NCBI GenBank assembly: GCA_040507225.1
Contig: JBEVVG010000005.1
Coordinates: forward strand, 1-64,000
DNA from: Thiodiazotropha sp040507225
Lineage (GTDB): Bacteria; Pseudomonadota; Gammaproteobacteria; Chromatiales; Chromatiaceae
Length of the DNA: 64,000 nt
Reading direction: 5' to 3'
Positions 36,967-46,299 of the stretch are shown in pieces. The notes below the pieces were generated by a model. That model searched no databases. It saw only the letters and a list, made by a program, of their open reading frames with translations, and was not told the origin of the DNA. Every line of letters begins with the position of its first letter. The first letter of the stretch is position 1. The translations under genes and the position numbers were made by a program.

Positions 36967-37410
36967 GGCTACCCCCATACCGTACATTTCCAGCCAGTAT
37001 ACCCGAATCCTGCGAAAAACTGAGTTGCCGGTGGCTGGTGGAGTTTCAGGTCGGCTGAGTACTCCGGAGCCGCGGCCTGTTCACGCAGGTCGAGAATGTG
37101 CGCTTCCCGGTATCGGGGGATTCGACCCGGAAAGCCCGGGGAGAGGCGGGATGCACCCAGAGGCACGCCATCCAGGTAGGGTGGTTCTTGATGCTCGGAA
37201 TTCGCAGCTGGCCGATGCAGCCTGAGACGAGCAAGGTCTGGAAGCCCTCCAGCTGCCGGCGCATGTTGTCGACATCGCAGGATGTCGGCATCTGCGGCGG
37301 CCGCCATGTCAGGAACTATCGCCTGTGGCGGATCGATTTCGCCTCAGTAAGATGCTTTGTGTCCGGGCTGAGGAGCTGACAGTCAAAAGTATTTTGAGCA
37401 TAATATCCGG
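36967..37410. other. Intergenic region upstream of zinc operon
   Basis: A 444-base gap between two divergent units. Several overlapping GC-rich frames on both strands cover it but none has a ribosome binding site or a recognisable family. Its right end holds a strong promoter (37376-37404). Confidence 0.45.
37376..37404 (+). promoter_or_regulatory. Predicted sigma-70 promoter of the zinc operon
   Basis: CTGACA (37376-37381, 5 of 6), a 17-base spacer and CATAAT (37399-37404, 5 of 6). Transcription would start near 37411, close to the first coding gene. No convincing Zur box was found by eye. Confidence 0.6.
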
Positions 37411-37419
37411 GTGATCACG

Positions 37420-37698
37420 ATGACGACACCACGGTTTGGCGTTCGCTTACTGCTCCTGTTCGCCCTGCTGGCCGGGCAGTGGGTTTATGCCACCCATACG
37501 CATGACCATGAAGCGCCTGAAACCGGTCACATCTGCCAACTTTGCCTGCATGCCGTGCAATGCGACAGTTGTTTGCCTGCCTGCAAGCTGCCGTCACCTA
37601 TCCTGGCGGGCCAGTATATCCCCAATTTCCAGACTGCCACGCCTGCCGTGGCGGGTTACATTCGTCTCCACGATGCCCGCGCGCCGCCGGGCGCCTGA
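37420..37698 (+). CDS. DUF2946-like small Cys-rich exported protein
   Basis: A 92-residue protein from ATG 37420; GTG at 37411 is also possible and would be leaderless given the promoter at 37376. Signal peptide about residues 1-24 (ending near YATHTHD), then 'HTHDHEAPETGHICQLCLHAVQCDSC', a His and Cys-rich stretch with CxxC and further Cys, fitting a metal-binding role. DUF2946 proteins are often beside metal genes. It opens the zinc operon. Confidence 0.7.
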   Translation: MTTPRFGVRLLLLFALLAGQWVYATHTHDHEAPETGHICQLCLHAVQCDSCLPACKLPSPILAGQYIPNFQTATPAVAGYIRLHDARAPPGA

Positions 37699-37778
37699 TA
37701 TTCAGCGAAACTTCCCATTAATCGGTTGCTTACACGATGGTTTCGGGTAAGCAGACGTGTCTCTCGTGGAGCATAGTC

Positions 37779-38420
37779 ATGTACATTTTTAAATCATGTT
37801 TCCTATTCCTGCTGGTCGCTGCGGTGGCGCCCCTGGCCGCTGAGGAACACCGGCAACACGGCGTCCATGAACATGGCGTCGGCACACTCAATCTAGCTCA
37901 GGATGGCACTGAGCTGCACATCGAACTCGACAGTCCCGCGATCAACATCGTGGGTTTCGAACAGGCGCCTAACAGCGAGCAGGACCACCAAGCGCTGCAA
38001 AGTGCATTGGCAAGGCTCAGGGACGGAAAGGCGCTTTTCGTACTGCCGGAGACGGCCGGCTGCCGCCTGATGAGTGCGGAGGTCGAGACTCCGCTGGAGA
38101 ATCACCGGGAAGATAAAGCGCATCCTGGGGATGCACATGACGAGGAGCACCAAAAAGCACATATACAGGAGGGCGAACACCATGACGGCACCGACCACGG
38201 CGAAGGCGAGCATGGGCAGGGGCATGTGCTCGCAGCGGAACATGCGGATATCGACGCGGCCTGGTTCTTTAGCTGCGAGCATCCTGACAGGCTGGATGGC
38301 ATCAGCGTACGCCTGTTCGAGGCCTTCCCAAGGACGCAGGCTCTGCAGGTGCAATACGTGACAGAAAAGCAGCAGGGTGCCGCCCGCGTAAACCCGTCGC
38401 ATCCGGAATTGCGTTTTTAA
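37779..38420 (+). CDS. zrgA: ZrgA-like zinc-binding periplasmic protein (DUF2796)
   Basis: A 213-residue exported protein, signal peptide about 1-20 (cleavage near LAA). 'HGVHEHGVGTLNLAQDGTELHIELDSPAINIVGFE' is the DUF2796 opening. A long His/Asp/Glu-rich stretch at about residues 115-165 (H-x-H-rich, with repeats such as EGEHHD and DHGEGEHGQGH) resembles zinc-chaperone loops. ZrgA of Vibrio cholerae belongs to the ZrgABCDE zinc uptake system; homology of the whole operon is inferred from gene order. An upstream in-frame ATG at 37737 is less likely as it precedes the signal peptide. Confidence 0.85.
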   Translation: MYIFKSCFLFLLVAAVAPLAAEEHRQHGVHEHGVGTLNLAQDGTELHIELDSPAINIVGFEQAPNSEQDHQALQSALARLRDGKALFVLPETAGCRLMSAEVETPLENHREDKAHPGDAHDEEHQKAHIQEGEHHDGTDHGEGEHGQGHVLAAEHADIDAAWFFSCEHPDRLDGISVRLFEAFPRTQALQVQYVTEKQQGAARVNPSHPELRF

Positions 38421-38440
38421 AGCAGCAGGGTACCCACAAG

Positions 38441-39175
38441 ATGCAAACTGCAACCGAGTCGGAGTCGGTCGTCACGATCAGCAATCTGCAGTTCCGCTGG
38501 CAATCACAGTCACCCGTTGTACTTGACCTGAACGCGCTCACAATCGGCAAGGGTGAGCGTGTGTTCATCGAGGGACCCAGCGGTAGCGGCAAGAGCACGC
38601 TGCTGAGTCTGTTTGCTGGCGTCAGTGTGCCCCAGCAGGGTGAGGTTCGGGTGCTGGGTCAGCCGTTGGATCGACTGAGCAGCGTCCAGCGCGATCACTT
38701 TCGGGCTCAGCATATCGGATACATCTTCCAGATGTTCAACCTGATCCCGTACCTGTCCATGCTGGACAACGTGATGTTGCCCTGCCGCTTTTCGAGAGCA
38801 AGGCATGCCAAAGCGCTGAAACGCTCACAGTCGCTGGAGACTGAAGCCAAGCGCCTGCTTGAGCACCTCGATATGGCGCAGGAGGATCTGATGCACCGTT
38901 CAGTGACGGCGCTCAGTGTCGGGCAGCAACAGCGCGTGGCGGCGGCACGTGCGTTGATGGGTGCACCGGAACTGTTGATTGCCGATGAACCGACCTCTTC
39001 GCTGGATGCGGATCGTCGTGAGGCGTTTGTTCGTCTGCTGTTCCATGAATGCAAGCAGGCAGGCTCGACGCTGATTTTCGTCAGTCACGATGCTTCCCTG
39101 GAAGGTCTGTTTGACCGCACCATCAGGCTCGCCGGGCTCAACACAGTGTGTACAGCAGCGGCGCGGGAGGATTGA
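38441..39175 (+). CDS. zrgB: ABC transporter ATP-binding protein (Zrg-type)
   Basis: A 244-residue ABC ATPase of the LolD/MacB-like branch. Walker A 'GPSGSGKSTLL' near residues 45-53, signature 'LSVGQQQRVAAARAL' (V replaces the usual G), Walker B 'LLIADEPTSSLD' and the H-loop 'FVSHDASL'. With the permease that overlaps it, it would power zinc-linked transport. Its order after ZrgA matches the Vibrio zrg operon. Confidence 0.85.
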   Translation: MQTATESESVVTISNLQFRWQSQSPVVLDLNALTIGKGERVFIEGPSGSGKSTLLSLFAGVSVPQQGEVRVLGQPLDRLSSVQRDHFRAQHIGYIFQMFNLIPYLSMLDNVMLPCRFSRARHAKALKRSQSLETEAKRLLEHLDMAQEDLMHRSVTALSVGQQQRVAAARALMGAPELLIADEPTSSLDADRREAFVRLLFHECKQAGSTLIFVSHDASLEGLFDRTIRLAGLNTVCTAAARED

Positions 39176-39180
39176 CAGCT

Positions 39181-40440
39181 ATGGCCATTCTTCGCCTCGC
39201 CTGGAAAAGTCTGCTCAACCGCCGTCTGACCGCTGGTCTGACCTTGTTTACGATCGCGCTCAGCGTGACCCTGCTGGTCGGGGTCGAGCGCGTGAGGGTC
39301 GAGGCACGCGAGAGTTTCGCACATACGATTTCCGGCACCGATCTGATCGTCGGTGCCCGCTCAGGCGGTGTTCAGTTGTTGTTATACGCCGTGTTTCGCA
39401 TTGGCAACGCCACCAACAATATCTCCTGGAAAAGTTACCAGGATATCGCTGCGCTGCGCAGCGTGGCCTGGAGCATACCGATCTCGCTCGGGGATTCTCA
39501 CCGCGGCTATCGGGTCATGGGCACCACTCAGGATTACTTCAATCACTACCATTACGCCCGCGATCGTGGCTTGACCTTCACACGGGGCGAAGCGTTCAGT
39601 GATCTGTATGATGCCGTTCTGGGCGCCGAAGTTGCTGAGTCTTTGGGTTATCAGATGGACGACGCCATGGTCATCGCGCATGGCGCCAACGACGTCAGTT
39701 TCGCACGGCATAAAGACAAACCGTTCAGGGTGGCAGGTATTCTTCAAAGAACCGGTACACCGGTTGATCGCACCGTGCACGTGAGTCTCGAGGCCATCGA
39801 GGCGATTCACATTGACTGGCAGGCGGGTGCGCCAATGCCCGGGTTGTCGATTTCCGCCGAGCAGGCGCGACACCGGGACCTGACGCCGCGTGCGATCACT
39901 GCCGCGTTGATTGGTCTCAAGTCGAAGATTGCTACGTTCAAGGTACAGCGCGCGGTCAACGATTACGCCGAGGAACCGCTGACCGCGATACTTCCAGGGG
40001 TCGCGCTTAGTGAACTCTGGGGAATTATCGGGATCGCGGAAAACGCGCTGTTGATCGTATCCGCTTTCGTGGTAGTGGCGGGCCTGTCCGGCATGCTTAC
40101 GGCACTGCTGACCAGTCTCAACGAGCGGCGTCGTGAAATGGCGATCCTTCGATCGGTTGGCGCCCGGCCGGGACATATCTTCGCATTGATCATGGGCGAA
40201 GCCTTTGCACTTACGCTTGCGGGTATTCTACTGGGACTTGGCCTGCTCTACAGCCTGTTATTGATTGCGCGACCGATCATCGAAGCGCGCTATGGCATAT
40301 ATATAGAACTCGGTGGCCTGACACCGCACGAACTGCTGCTGCTCGGAATCGTGTTGCTGGCAGGTTTCGTGGTGGGTATGTTACCGAGCTACCGTGCCTA
40401 CAGGTTATCCCTGGCCGACGGCCTGTCGATTCGTATTTGA
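39181..40440 (+). CDS. zrgC: FtsX/MacB-type ABC permease (Zrg-type)
   Basis: A 419-residue integral membrane protein, ATG 39181 chosen because the earlier in-frame start lies within the ATPase gene. One N-terminal helix ('RLTAGLTLFTIALSVTLLVGVERV'), a large extracytoplasmic domain (about residues 45-270), and three C-terminal helices of the FtsX type with 'RRREMAILRSVGARPGHIFALIMGEA'. It pairs with the upstream ATPase. Zinc specificity is inferred from ZrgA. The DUF3299 gene follows 14 bases later. Confidence 0.87.
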   Translation: MAILRLAWKSLLNRRLTAGLTLFTIALSVTLLVGVERVRVEARESFAHTISGTDLIVGARSGGVQLLLYAVFRIGNATNNISWKSYQDIAALRSVAWSIPISLGDSHRGYRVMGTTQDYFNHYHYARDRGLTFTRGEAFSDLYDAVLGAEVAESLGYQMDDAMVIAHGANDVSFARHKDKPFRVAGILQRTGTPVDRTVHVSLEAIEAIHIDWQAGAPMPGLSISAEQARHRDLTPRAITAALIGLKSKIATFKVQRAVNDYAEEPLTAILPGVALSELWGIIGIAENALLIVSAFVVVAGLSGMLTALLTSLNERRREMAILRSVGARPGHIFALIMGEAFALTLAGILLGLGLLYSLLLIARPIIEARYGIYIELGGLTPHELLLLGIVLLAGFVVGMLPSYRAYRLSLADGLSIRI

Positions 40441-40454
40441 TTGGAGATCTCAGA

Positions 40455-41087
40455 ATGCAACACGATCTGTTGACGATCATATTGGTGACATTGGTTTTGC
40501 CATTGGCACTAACGGCATGTGACGCGAATAACCCGCAAACATCTGCGTCGGCAGCGCTTGAACCATCGCAGGTAACAGCAAATACAACCTCAATCGAAGT
40601 GGCGCAGGCACAGGACGCTGCGTCGACCGGTGGTGAACCCATCGAACTCGAATGGGACGCGCTGATTCCGGAGGACTGGCGCCTGGACAACTTGATGCAA
40701 GAGTACAATTCGGACAATCTCAGCGATGATGATCCCCGTGCCAAGCAACTCATGGCTAAGCTCAAGCAGTTCTGGAAAGAAGCGCCTGTCGTTCATGATT
40801 ACGATGGCAAGCTGATCAAACTTCCGGGGTTTGTCGTCCCCCTTGAAACGGATGCGAAGACCATACAGGATTTTCTGCTTGTCCCTTACTACGGCGCGTG
40901 CATTCATACGCCGCCCCCTCCTGCCAATCAGACCGTGTACGTCGTAACGGATCAGGGTCATGCCTATCAGGGGGAACTGTTTGACACGGTCTGGGTGACG
41001 GGTACTCTCCGGGTGGACAAGCTTTCCAGTGAGTTTGGCGATGCCGGCTACCGGATTGAAAGCCGGCTGGTCGAGCCTTATGAATAG
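40455..41087 (+). CDS. DUF3299 lipoprotein
   Basis: A 210-residue lipoprotein: lipobox LALTAC at about residues 17-22, then a low-complexity linker, then the DUF3299 domain with 'IELEWDALIPEDW', 'LPGFVVPLE', 'LLVPYYGACIHTPPPPANQ'. I chose ATG 40455 (GGAG eight bases upstream) over a TTG at 40437. DUF3299 genes often accompany Zrg-like ABC systems. It corresponds by position to a later Zrg component, but I do not give a letter. The conserved Cys and His residues of the 'GACIH' block could bind metal. Confidence 0.85.
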   Translation: MQHDLLTIILVTLVLPLALTACDANNPQTSASAALEPSQVTANTTSIEVAQAQDAASTGGEPIELEWDALIPEDWRLDNLMQEYNSDNLSDDDPRAKQLMAKLKQFWKEAPVVHDYDGKLIKLPGFVVPLETDAKTIQDFLLVPYYGACIHTPPPPANQTVYVVTDQGHAYQGELFDTVWVTGTLRVDKLSSEFGDAGYRIESRLVEPYE

Positions 41088-41125
41088 ATGGCATCATCCG
41101 CTAATCCAGTGTCGGCTGGCTGCCC

Positions 41126-41452
41126 ATGAAGCTCGCATGGATGAGGTTGATGGATTTCTGTCGAGGTAAAATCTGCATATCGCTGGTTCTATGCTGGGCA
41201 ATGCCGGTGTCCGGTCTGGAAATCAGCTGTCACATTCATCCGCCATCACAGGGTCAGGGAGACAGCACTTCGGTAACAACGCTGGGCCCCTTTGCCACAG
41301 AATCAGAGTGTGACGCCGTCCGACAGCAATTTTTTGGACTCGAAGGGCGGTGTCATTGTGCGCCGGGTTTTGCACGGCCCATGCCGCTGAAGCAGGGGGG
41401 GAGGGTGCCGCAGCCGCCGGGCGGGATGCGGGAAGGTCTGCCGTTGCCGTAG
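41126..41452 (+). CDS. Small exported protein, unknown
   Basis: A 108-residue protein 38 bases after the DUF3299 gene in the same direction. N-terminal hydrophobic segment with Cys residues (about 10-28), then 'SCHIHPP', 'CHCAPGF' and a Gly/Pro-rich tail. Not recognised. The Cys and His content would fit the metal-related operon, but its tail is low complexity and the gene could be a chance frame. Initiation signals are weak. Confidence 0.4.
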   Translation: MKLAWMRLMDFCRGKICISLVLCWAMPVSGLEISCHIHPPSQGQGDSTSVTTLGPFATESECDAVRQQFFGLEGRCHCAPGFARPMPLKQGGRVPQPPGGMREGLPLP

Positions 41453-42211
41453 TTTGAATCGAGTGTGCAGCAGCGCAACAAGCTTCTGAACGTGCCTAGG
41501 CGCCAAAGCGTCGAGCGCGGATCGAAATAATCAAACTGGTTGCGACTCAAGTTCGATTGATGCGGGTCTCAGTAATAGTGACACCGCCAGAGCCAGTCGG
41601 TTATGACTTTATTGCCTGAGTGAGCCCGGCTTCACGACTTGCGCAGCCTGGGGTCGCAAAGCCTTTCCTGGTCTAATGAACCTTCTCCTCAAGGGTGCAT
41701 ACGGAATTCACTTTGCGGATGGGACATAGGGCGACAGGGTGTCCCTGGCTGTCGAATCGTTGTGTGAATATTGGACGTTCGTCATCCTGTTTTCAGCATT
41801 CGCCGTAGAGTGACTTTCATTGTTGATTCAGGTGTCTTGAAACATCCGGCTGAGCCACCCAAACCAAGAGTTATTCAGAAACCTTTCGATAAGGCTGATT
41901 CCTCCTGTTGGCCCTGAAGTCTTTAAATAATCCATTGCCAAAGTGTGGCCTTTGGCGGATTCCATCTTGCGACTAACGCTCTGGACCGTTGTGCCCAGGG
42001 CCTTTTCGATGAGTTGTCACAGAAGGGTGGTATGTTTGCCCGGTAAGCATTCGTCAGGTGTGTGTTGGGTTGCGTTGATTCGCACTGCGCTTGCCTGTAA
42101 AGCCTGATGTCAGCAACAAGGCACAGGGCTTGCAGGCTTTTAAGCCAGTGATGGGTGAAGGTATGTCGCATGATCTGCGTTGCGACATTCAATAACGGTT
42201 GAGGAGACGCT
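41453..42211. other. Long intergenic region before edd
   Basis: A 759-base gap. A perfect GCCAAAG/CTTTGGC inverted repeat is at about 41938-41957. No tRNA, sRNA or HexR-type site (TGTAATTAAATTACA) was recognised. Two antisense frames have no support. Confidence 0.4.
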
Positions 42212-44086
42212 ATGTCATTGCTTAATCGGAGTATTGCGGATATCACCGAGCGTATTCGAAGGCGCAGCCTCTCCTCGCGCAGCGCCTATCTGGCGCGCAT
42301 AGATCACGTGGAATGCACCGGTCCGGTGCGCGGCTCCCTCTCCTGTACCAATCTGGCCCATGCTTTCGCCGCCGCTCCTTCGAATGACAAGCGATTGTTG
42401 CGCGCACTGCGACAGCCGAACCTGGCCATCATATCCTCCTACAACGACATGCTTTCTGCGCATCAGCCGCTGGGCGATTACCCGCCACTGATCAAGCAGG
42501 CCGCCAACGACGTTGGCGCGACCGCCCAATTCGCCGGTGGCGTGCCGGCCATGTGCGATGGCGTAACCCAGGGCCAGCCAGGAATGGAACTGTCGCTGTT
42601 CAGCCGTGACACCATCGCCCTGGCGACCGCGGTTGCGCTGTCGCACAACAGTTTCGATGCGGCCGTATATCTCGGGGTGTGTGACAAGATCGTGCCGGGT
42701 CTGTTGATCGGTGCGCTGAGTTTCGGTCACTTGCCTGCAGTGTTCATCCCGGCGGGGCCGATGACCACCGGCATGTCCAACAAGGACAAGGCCAGAACCC
42801 GTCAACTTTACGCCGAGGGCAAGATCGACCGGGCCGCGCTGCTCGAGGCGGAGAGTCAGTCCTACCATGGCGCCGGCACCTGCACCTTTTATGGCACCGC
42901 CAACAGCAACCAGATGTTGATGGAGGTGATGGGTCTGCATGTGCCTGGAAGCGCCTTCGTCAACCCGGGCACTCCATTGCGTGATGCATTGACCCGCGCC
43001 GCGACACTCCAGGCGCTGTCGAACACCGCGCTGGGAAATCGATTTTTGCCGGTCGGACGCATGATCGACGAGCGCAGCCTGGTGAATGCCATTGTTGCTC
43101 TGCTTGCGACCGGCGGTTCGACCAACCACACCATGCACCTGGTCGCAATCGCGCATGCCGCCGGGATTCAGATCAACTGGGACGACTTCAACGACCTGTC
43201 TGCCCAGGTGCCGTTGTTGGCGCGGGTCTACCCCAATGGCAAGGCTGACGTGAATCAGTTCCATGCCGCCGGGGGCAGTGCCTACCTGATTCGCGAACTG
43301 CTCGATGCCGGTCTGCTGCATGAGGATGCGCAAACCGTCACCGGCACCCTGGCGGATTATGCCCGCGAACCCTGGCTCAACCAGGGCCAGTTGGAATGGC
43401 GAGCGGCGACGGACCGCAGCGGGGATGAGGAGATTCTCAGGCCGGCCAGCCTGCCTTTCGAAATATCGGGCGGTTTGCGCCTGTTGCAGGGCAACCTGGG
43501 GCGGGCGGTCATCAAGGTGTCGGCGGTCAAACCCGAGCACAGAGTAGTTGAAGCGCCGGCACTGGTTTTCAACGATCAGGATGAGGTCAGCGCCGCGTTT
43601 GCCCGCGGCGAGTTGGAACGTGACTTCATCGCGGTGATCCGCTTCCAGGGTCCGCGCGCCAACGGCATGCCCGAACTGCACAAGCTGACCCCGCCGCTGG
43701 CGGTGCTTCAGGATCGCGGTTTTCAGGTGGCCCTGGTCACCGATGGGCGCATGTCGGGTGCTTCCGGCAAGGTGCCGGCGGCCATTCATGTCACCCCCGA
43801 GGCTGTGAACGGCGGAGCACTGGCCCGCGTGCGCGATGGCGACATTATCCGCCTGGATGGCGTGGCCGGAGAACTCAAGGTTCTGGTTGACGCGGCTGAA
43901 TGGGCGGCAAGGACGCCCGCTAGCATCGATATCAGCCACGCACACTGGGGCATGGGACGCGAACTGTTTGACGGCTTTCGCATGCGCAGCACGGGCGCCG
44001 AGCAGGGGGCCTTGAGCATTCTCTGCGATCTGTTTGACACGCACTTTTCCCCTTCCGTTTCGCACAACACCCAGGTGGAGACATGA
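42212..44086 (+). CDS. edd: 6-phosphogluconate dehydratase
   Basis: A 624-residue iron-sulfur dehydratase that converts 6-phosphogluconate to KDPG, the first specific Entner-Doudoroff step. Motifs of the IlvD/EDD family: 'MCDGVTQGQPGMELS', 'GVCDKIVPG' and 'AGTCTFYGTANSNQM' (cluster Cys residues in each), and the C-terminal 'FQGPRANGMPELHKLTP', 'VTDGRMSGASG'. RBS TTGAGGAG before ATG. The stop overlaps the eda start by four bases (ATGA). Confidence 0.97.
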   Translation: MSLLNRSIADITERIRRRSLSSRSAYLARIDHVECTGPVRGSLSCTNLAHAFAAAPSNDKRLLRALRQPNLAIISSYNDMLSAHQPLGDYPPLIKQAANDVGATAQFAGGVPAMCDGVTQGQPGMELSLFSRDTIALATAVALSHNSFDAAVYLGVCDKIVPGLLIGALSFGHLPAVFIPAGPMTTGMSNKDKARTRQLYAEGKIDRAALLEAESQSYHGAGTCTFYGTANSNQMLMEVMGLHVPGSAFVNPGTPLRDALTRAATLQALSNTALGNRFLPVGRMIDERSLVNAIVALLATGGSTNHTMHLVAIAHAAGIQINWDDFNDLSAQVPLLARVYPNGKADVNQFHAAGGSAYLIRELLDAGLLHEDAQTVTGTLADYAREPWLNQGQLEWRAATDRSGDEEILRPASLPFEISGGLRLLQGNLGRAVIKVSAVKPEHRVVEAPALVFNDQDEVSAAFARGELERDFIAVIRFQGPRANGMPELHKLTPPLAVLQDRGFQVALVTDGRMSGASGKVPAAIHVTPEAVNGGALARVRDGDIIRLDGVAGELKVLVDAAEWAARTPASIDISHAHWGMGRELFDGFRMRSTGAEQGALSILCDLFDTHFSPSVSHNTQVET

Positions 44087-44727
44087 ATACACCCAACAAT
44101 CAGGCCGAGACATTGTCGCTGCCGCAGATCCTCAGCCTGGCTCCGGTGCTTCCGGTGATTGTGATCGAGGAGCTGGAGCATGCCGTGCCCCTGGCCAATG
44201 CGCTGGTGGCCGGTGGGCTGAAGGTGCTGGAGGTGACATTGCGCAGTCCGGTGGCCCTCGAGGCGGTGGCGGTGATTGCCTCCGAGGTGCCGGATGCGGT
44301 GGTTGGCGTCGGCACGCTGACACGTCCGGAACAGTTTGCCGAGGCCGAGGCCGCCGGTGCCTGTTTTGCCGTCAGTCCGGGTTTCACCCCTGCGCTGGTC
44401 GCGGCCAGCAGGGAGTCTGCGCTGCCGCTGCTGCCCGGGGTGTTCACTCCCAGCGAGGCCATGCAGGCCTATGCTGAGGGCTTTCTCTACCTGAAGCTGT
44501 TCCCGGCCAAGCAGGCCGGGGGGCTGGGCATGCTCAAGGCCTTGGGCGGCCCGCTGCCGGAGCTGCGATTCTGTCCCACTGGCGGTGTCAGCCAGACAGA
44601 CTTCCGGGATTACCTGGGGTTGCCGAATGTGGTGTGTGTCGGCGGTTCCTGGGTCGCACCGCTGGAGCTGATGCGTAACGGAGACTGGCAGACCATCACT
44701 CAACTCGCAGTCGAGGCGACTGCCTGA
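44083..44727 (+). CDS. eda: KDPG aldolase
   Basis: A 214-residue class I aldolase that splits 2-keto-3-deoxy-6-phosphogluconate to pyruvate and glyceraldehyde-3-phosphate. The catalytic Glu is in 'GLKVLEVTLRSP', the Schiff-base Lys in 'YLKLFPAK' and the phosphate-binding 'PTGGVS' follows. The start overlaps edd. Normal length. Confidence 0.97.
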   Translation: MNTPNNQAETLSLPQILSLAPVLPVIVIEELEHAVPLANALVAGGLKVLEVTLRSPVALEAVAVIASEVPDAVVGVGTLTRPEQFAEAEAAGACFAVSPGFTPALVAASRESALPLLPGVFTPSEAMQAYAEGFLYLKLFPAKQAGGLGMLKALGGPLPELRFCPTGGVSQTDFRDYLGLPNVVCVGGSWVAPLELMRNGDWQTITQLAVEATA

Positions 44728-44754
44728 ACCGATCGTCGCGCGGGAGAACCGAGC

Positions 44755-46299
44755 ATGTTTGAATCCGTCCACACAAACCCCCTGCTGGCCGGACTGCAGG
44801 AAGACCAGCTGGCGCAACCCTGCACCCTGGTGATCTTCGGTGGTGGCGGTGATCTCAGCAAGCGCAAGCTGTTGCCGGCTGTGTACAACCAGTCCCTGGA
44901 TGGCGCGCTGCCTGCCAATTTCGCCCTGCTGGGCCTGTCGCTGGAGGAGATGGATGACGAACGCTACCGTCAGTTCGCGCGGGAAGGCATCGAGCAATTT
45001 TCCCGGCAACCGCTGGATGAACAGAACTGGCCGGATTTCGCACGCCTCCTGCATTACCAAAGTGGCAGCTTCGACGACCCGCAGACCTATGTGCGCCTTA
45101 AGCAGTGCCTGGAACAGATCGACCGGGCCTTCGGCATTCCCGGCAACCGGGTGTTCTATCTGGCGATTCCCCCGGCCTTCATCGAGACCTGTGTGCAGAA
45201 TCTCAGCGCCGCCGGGCTGGTCTATCCGGTCAACGAGACACAAAACTTTTCACGCGTGATCGTGGAGAAGCCGATCGGTCATGACCTGCAGAGCGCGCGT
45301 CAGGTGAACGATGTACTGGGACGTAATCTCGACGAGAGCCAGATCTACCGAATCGATCACTACCTGGGTAAGGAGACTGTGCAGAACATCCTGGTGATGC
45401 GTTTCGGCAACCTGATCTTCGAGCCATTGTGGAATCGCAAATACATCGAACATGTGCAGATCACCGTGGCGGAGTCGGAAGGTGTTGGCACCCGGGCGGG
45501 CTATTACGACCATGCCGGTGCGCTGCGGGACATGGTGCAGAACCATATCCTGCAGCTGCTCACCCTGATCGCCATGGAGCCTCCCTGGTCGATGCACGCC
45601 GACGTGATCCGCGATCATCGTCAGGACGTACTCAACTGCCTGCGTCCGATACCGGCCGATCAGGTGGATGCCTACGTGGTGCGTGCGCAGTACGGTCAGG
45701 GTTATCACCAGGGCTTCGATGTGCCGGGCTATCGGCGTGAAGAAGGCATAGGCCCGAATTCCACCACCGAAACCTACGTCGCCCTGAAGGTGTTTATCGA
45801 CAACTGGCGCTGGGCCGGCGTGCCCTTCTATATCCGCACCGGAAAACGTATGACAAAACGTGCCAGCGAGATCGCGGTGCATTTCCGCAGTACCCCGCCG
45901 ATCCTGTTCAATGCGGATCCGGCCAAGCCGATCGAACAGAATGTGCTGGCATTGAGCATTCAGCCCAATGAGGGTCTGTCACTACGCATCTCCACCAAGC
46001 TTCCGGGCACCAAGGTGCGCATCTTTCCGGTAAAAATGGATTTCCGCTACGGCGCCACCTTCGGCGACCAGTCGCCCGAGGCTTATGAACGACTGATACT
46101 GGATGTGATGGCCGGTGACGCGACGCTGTTCATGCGTCGCGATGCGGTGGAGCGTTCCTGGATGTTCATCGAGGATATCCTGAATGCCTGGAGCAGCAGT
46201 GGCGTGCGCTGGTTGCCCGAGTATACCGCCGGATCCTGGGGGCCGATGGAGGCCGATCGCATGATCGAGGACGACGACTTCAGGTGGCGGATGCTGTGA
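44755..46299 (+). CDS. zwf: Glucose-6-phosphate 1-dehydrogenase
   Basis: A 514-residue NADP enzyme. Rossmann motif 'VIFGGGGDLSKRKLLPA' near residues 24-40, the substrate and catalytic motif 'RIDHYLGKETVQN' with His and Lys, and 'VEKPIGHDLQSA'. It feeds 6-phosphogluconolactone toward edd and eda. Its stop overlaps the GTG start of opcA. No 6-phosphogluconolactonase gene (pgl) lies between zwf and edd here. Confidence 0.97.
   Translation: MFESVHTNPLLAGLQEDQLAQPCTLVIFGGGGDLSKRKLLPAVYNQSLDGALPANFALLGLSLEEMDDERYRQFAREGIEQFSRQPLDEQNWPDFARLLHYQSGSFDDPQTYVRLKQCLEQIDRAFGIPGNRVFYLAIPPAFIETCVQNLSAAGLVYPVNETQNFSRVIVEKPIGHDLQSARQVNDVLGRNLDESQIYRIDHYLGKETVQNILVMRFGNLIFEPLWNRKYIEHVQITVAESEGVGTRAGYYDHAGALRDMVQNHILQLLTLIAMEPPWSMHADVIRDHRQDVLNCLRPIPADQVDAYVVRAQYGQGYHQGFDVPGYRREEGIGPNSTTETYVALKVFIDNWRWAGVPFYIRTGKRMTKRASEIAVHFRSTPPILFNADPAKPIEQNVLALSIQPNEGLSLRISTKLPGTKVRIFPVKMDFRYGATFGDQSPEAYERLILDVMAGDATLFMRRDAVERSWMFIEDILNAWSSSGVRWLPEYTAGSWGPMEADRMIEDDDFRWRML

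Noticed and set aside
36969..37307. Overlapping minus-strand frames of 81-112 codons before the zinc operon
   Set aside because: Several frames overlap each other with no ribosome binding site and no family; one (37046-37291) looks somewhat protein-like but is not enough.
41923..42246. A minus-strand 107-codon frame crossing the edd start
   Set aside because: Overlaps edd and carries no recognisable domain.
42215..44113. A 632-codon open frame on the minus strand opposite edd
   Set aside because: It is the antisense shadow of a GC-rich, strongly conserved gene; composition is Arg/Gln/His-rich and matches no family.
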